From the NCBI GenBank assembly GCA_905221605.1, contig CAJNDS010002609.1:124001-188000 (forward strand): 64,000 nucleotides of DNA, given 5' to 3'. This DNA is from Symbiodinium natans. Its lineage: Eukaryota; Sar; Dinophyceae; Suessiales; Symbiodiniaceae. A model generated the notes under the pieces. The model was not told the DNA's origin and did no database searches. It was given only the letters and a program-made list of their open reading frames with translations. The first letter of the stretch is position 1; the number at the start of each line of letters is the position of its first letter. The position numbers and the translations under genes are program-made. This document shows, piece after piece, positions 63,042-64,000 of this stretch.

Positions 63042-64000
63042 CAAGGGTACGAGAGGTCAAGGGGTGGTAGCCTTACATGTGCTAAGCGTGTGCATGGGTT
63101 CAATGTCTGGCTCTTTCGGAAAGTTTTTTTGCAGGTACACATCTTCAACGCGGTGGCAGATGTCACTAGACCACGCCGGGGTTTCTCAAGGCTTTTTGGG
63201 CCAGGCTACTAGGCGTGAGAAGCTGTAGCAGTTGGGAGGCTGACGGGAGCCGTGAGAAAGCTGAGAACCGACCAATGGCAAATGACATTAGGGGGAAAAG
63301 TAATCCTGGTGCTGGCAGAAAACGTAACAATGGATCAGAATAGATCGATTTAAGAGTGCAGATTCAGAAGCCAAATTATGTGGTAGCCAGGTAGCCCATG
63401 GCAGGAGAAACAAGCCCGAATGCCCGACAACGCGTGAAGACATGGCCCAGCTCGGACACCGATACATATGTTCAGCTAGATTGCTACTTGATCCAGAACT
63501 GACATCTACTTCCCCTCTGACCATTACATTGTTGAAGAAGTTTCTTTTTTGCGGTGAAAGGTCCAGGTTGCAATGAGAAGACGAGATAAAGTGAAAATTT
63601 TCAGCCAACTGTTGAAGAATGGAGCGAATACAACCAGAAGTTAACGAGTTTCTGCCAGAAGAACCGATAGAAACGTGGAACAAATTGGCTTCAGACGTTG
63701 AACTGGTCGCCAATGCATATAGTGCATGTTTGACAGCAGCGAACATAAATAGGCAATACAGGACAGACGAAAGGCACACGAACAAGGACGCCAGCAGGAG
63801 GATAAGAAAGTAGACCGATTTATTGCAAAGTGCAAGCAAAGGTAGAAGGAACACGATTTTGAATAGAGTTCAAAAACCGAGAAATGTTCAAGGCGTAAAA
63901 GGATTGAAGGCAGAACGAATGTCAAAGCACATGCAAATGAAGGATGTAGATGGACCATTTGTGCACCCTTAAACGAGAGTCTCACACACTAAAAGTTCGG
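63042..64000. other. No supported feature
   Basis: Short ORFs on the minus strand (63,288-63,985) are hydrophobic but lack motifs and overlap each other. Confidence 0.4.

Overview
The window looks like a repeat-dominated nuclear region of a dinoflagellate, most likely a Symbiodiniaceae-like alga. Four things point there: a block of degenerate TTTAGGG telomere-type repeats; a host gene whose introns use GA-AG as well as GT-AG borders; short relics of the dinoflagellate spliced-leader (SL) sequence; and tyrosine-recombinase (YR) retroelements whose polyproteins carry cytosine-methyltransferase-like modules. No bacterial operon, rRNA, tRNA or CRISPR array was seen.

Layout. 1-8.1 kb (minus): a Ty1/copia element, cut by the left window edge, with a pol frame that stays open for more than 5.4 kb. 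9.3-10.7 kb: telomere-like repeats. 10.97-20.16 kb (minus): a nearly complete YR retroelement of DIRS/Ngaro/PAT type. It has split direct repeats in the order A1-ORFs-B1-A2-X-B2 and encodes a coiled-coil protein, a YR, a Gag, and a polyprotein of 2-oxoglutarate/Fe(II) oxygenase-like domain, C5-methyltransferase-like domain, reverse transcriptase (RT) and RNase H. 20.3-26.2 kb: decayed repeats, SL-like relics and a broken RT. 26.2-37.3 kb (plus): one or two further YR elements holding two different recombinases and the same methyltransferase, oxygenase and RT modules. 37.8-43.2 kb: a third oxygenase-methyltransferase-RT-RNase H element. It was broken by a 1.93-kb transposon with terminal inverted repeats and an 8-bp target duplication, and by an inversion of about 3 kb. 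43.2-46.3 kb: a 667-bp tandem array and several minisatellites.

47.0-50.75 kb (plus) is the one convincing host gene: a multi-exon, multi-pass membrane protein with a TIR-like signature split by membrane segments. 50.8-54.9 kb has only weak coding signals. 54.99-61.6 kb is a nested structure: a 111-bp minisatellite holds a complete but decayed copia element (LTRs and 5-bp target duplication), and that element's RNase H is interrupted by an oppositely oriented LINE tail. The right end holds a CCCCGTTTCGTTTTCAT-type repeat and one small hypothetical ORF.

How the parts work together. The mobile elements are self-contained: Gag packages RNA, RT and RNase H copy it, and integrase (copia) or YR (DIRS type) inserts it. 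What stands out is that the YR-type polyproteins repeatedly pair a DNA-methyltransferase-like module with an oxygenase-like module, and that SL-like cores sit in the sense-strand 5' region of three unrelated retroelements.
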